A stretch of 6,489 bases of DNA, taken from positions 1-6,489 of the forward strand of contig JBBSMN010000170.1 in assembly GCA_038233135.1 (NCBI GenBank), read 5' to 3'. Below the pieces are notes generated by a model, which saw only the letters and a list, made by a program, of their open reading frames with translations, was not told where the DNA came from and ran no database searches. A program made the translations under genes and the position numbers. Shown in pieces: positions 6,045 through 6,489 of this stretch (the stretch's first letter is position 1; each line of letters opens with the position of its first letter). This DNA is from JACCVL01 sp038233135 (lineage in GTDB: Bacteria > Actinomycetota > Actinomycetes > Propionibacteriales > Nocardioidaceae).

Positions 6045-6489
6045 ATGGCAGTTGCAGGCGGCAAGGACAGCTTCGGGGCTCGCAGCACGCTTGACGTGGG
6101 CGGTACGGCGTACGAGATCTACCGGCTCGATGCCGTCCGCGACGGCGACGTCGAGTCGCTGCCGTACAGCCTCAAGGTGCTGCTGGAGAACCTGCTGCGC
6201 ACCGAGGACGGCGAGAACATCACCGCCGACGACGTGCGCGCCGTCGCCGGCTGGGAAGCCGACGCCGAGCCGAGCACCGAGATCCAGTACACCCCGGCCC
6301 GCGTGATCATGCAGGACTTCACCGGCGTGCCCGCCATCGTCGACCTCGCCACCATGCGCGAGGCCATGCAGGACCTCGGCGGCGACCCGACCCTGATCAA
6401 CCCGCTGGCGCCGGCCGAGCTGGTCATCGACCACTCGGTGATCGCCGATGTCTTCGGCACCCCGGAGGCCTTCGGCCGCAACGTCGAGA
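6045..6489 (+). CDS. acnA: Aconitate hydratase A (partial, N-terminal 148 residues)
   Basis: Aconitase interconverts citrate and isocitrate through cis-aconitate in the TCA cycle, using a 4Fe-4S cluster. The visible start matches the AcnA/IRP1 branch: the FGARSTL opening (10-16), SLPYSLKVLLENLLR (38-52), then QYTPARVIMQDFTGVPAIVDLATMREAM (81-108), with active-site Q90 and D91, and NPLAPAELVIDHSV (119-132) with D129, H130 and S131. The cluster cysteines lie far downstream and are outside the window; full-length family members have about 890-940 residues. The gene runs off the right edge in frame. The start is secured by GAGGAG at 6032-6037. It is transcribed away from pabAB across a 225-bp gap that contains the palindrome at 5941-5960, which is 84 bp before this start. 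In other actinobacteria aconitase is controlled by several regulators (AcnR, RamA and DtxR in Corynebacterium glutamicum); I do not see the AcnR-type site here. Confidence 0.97.
   Translation, partial: MAVAGGKDSFGARSTLDVGGTAYEIYRLDAVRDGDVESLPYSLKVLLENLLRTEDGENITADDVRAVAGWEADAEPSTEIQYTPARVIMQDFTGVPAIVDLATMREAMQDLGGDPTLINPLAPAELVIDHSVIADVFGTPEAFGRNVE

Overview
The window is chromosomal DNA from a high-GC Gram-positive bacterium (Actinomycetota). By eye it is about 70% G+C, third codon positions are almost all G or C, two of the genes start with GTG, and the gene order at the left is an actinobacterial one. I cannot name the genus. There is no phage, insertion sequence, CRISPR array or RNA gene. 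About 97% of the window is protein-coding, and all five genes look intact apart from the two cut by the window edges.

Left half (1-3642), a potassium and RNA-modification block. A partial TrkA/CeoB-type NAD-binding K+ channel regulator runs leftward off the edge. Diverging from it is a 680-residue KUP/KimA-family membrane protein that keeps every K+-binding residue I can recall for Bacillus subtilis KimA. It overlaps by ATGA with a TRAM-domain, 4Fe-4S, RumA/TrmA-type RNA uracil-C5 methyltransferase. From memory, Mycobacterium tuberculosis has the same order: Rv2689c (methyltransferase), Rv2690c (membrane protein), Rv2691/Rv2692 (ceoB/ceoC). Only 26 bp separate the two divergent GTG starts, and that gap holds two opposed -10-like hexamers, suggesting a bidirectional promoter for leaderless mRNAs.

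Middle (3639-5819), a fused PabA-PabB aminodeoxychorismate synthase on the minus strand. It makes the precursor of p-aminobenzoate for folate. It converges on the methyltransferase so tightly that both stop codons lie in one CTAG palindrome.

Right end (5820-6489), a 225-bp divergent intergenic region, then the first 148 codons of aconitase A behind a strong Shine-Dalgarno site. The intergenic region contains a perfect, A/T-rich 9-2-9 palindrome that looks like a dimeric repressor operator. Its minus-strand reading contains a consensus TTGACA, so it may act on pabAB, on acnA, or on both. The regulator is not in the window.

This is mostly a conserved housekeeping region and I see no novel defence or mobile system. 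The points most worth checking are the KimA-like assignment beside TrkA, the compact divergent promoter, the unassigned operator between acnA and pabAB, and a Gly-Ala repeat in the PabB domain.
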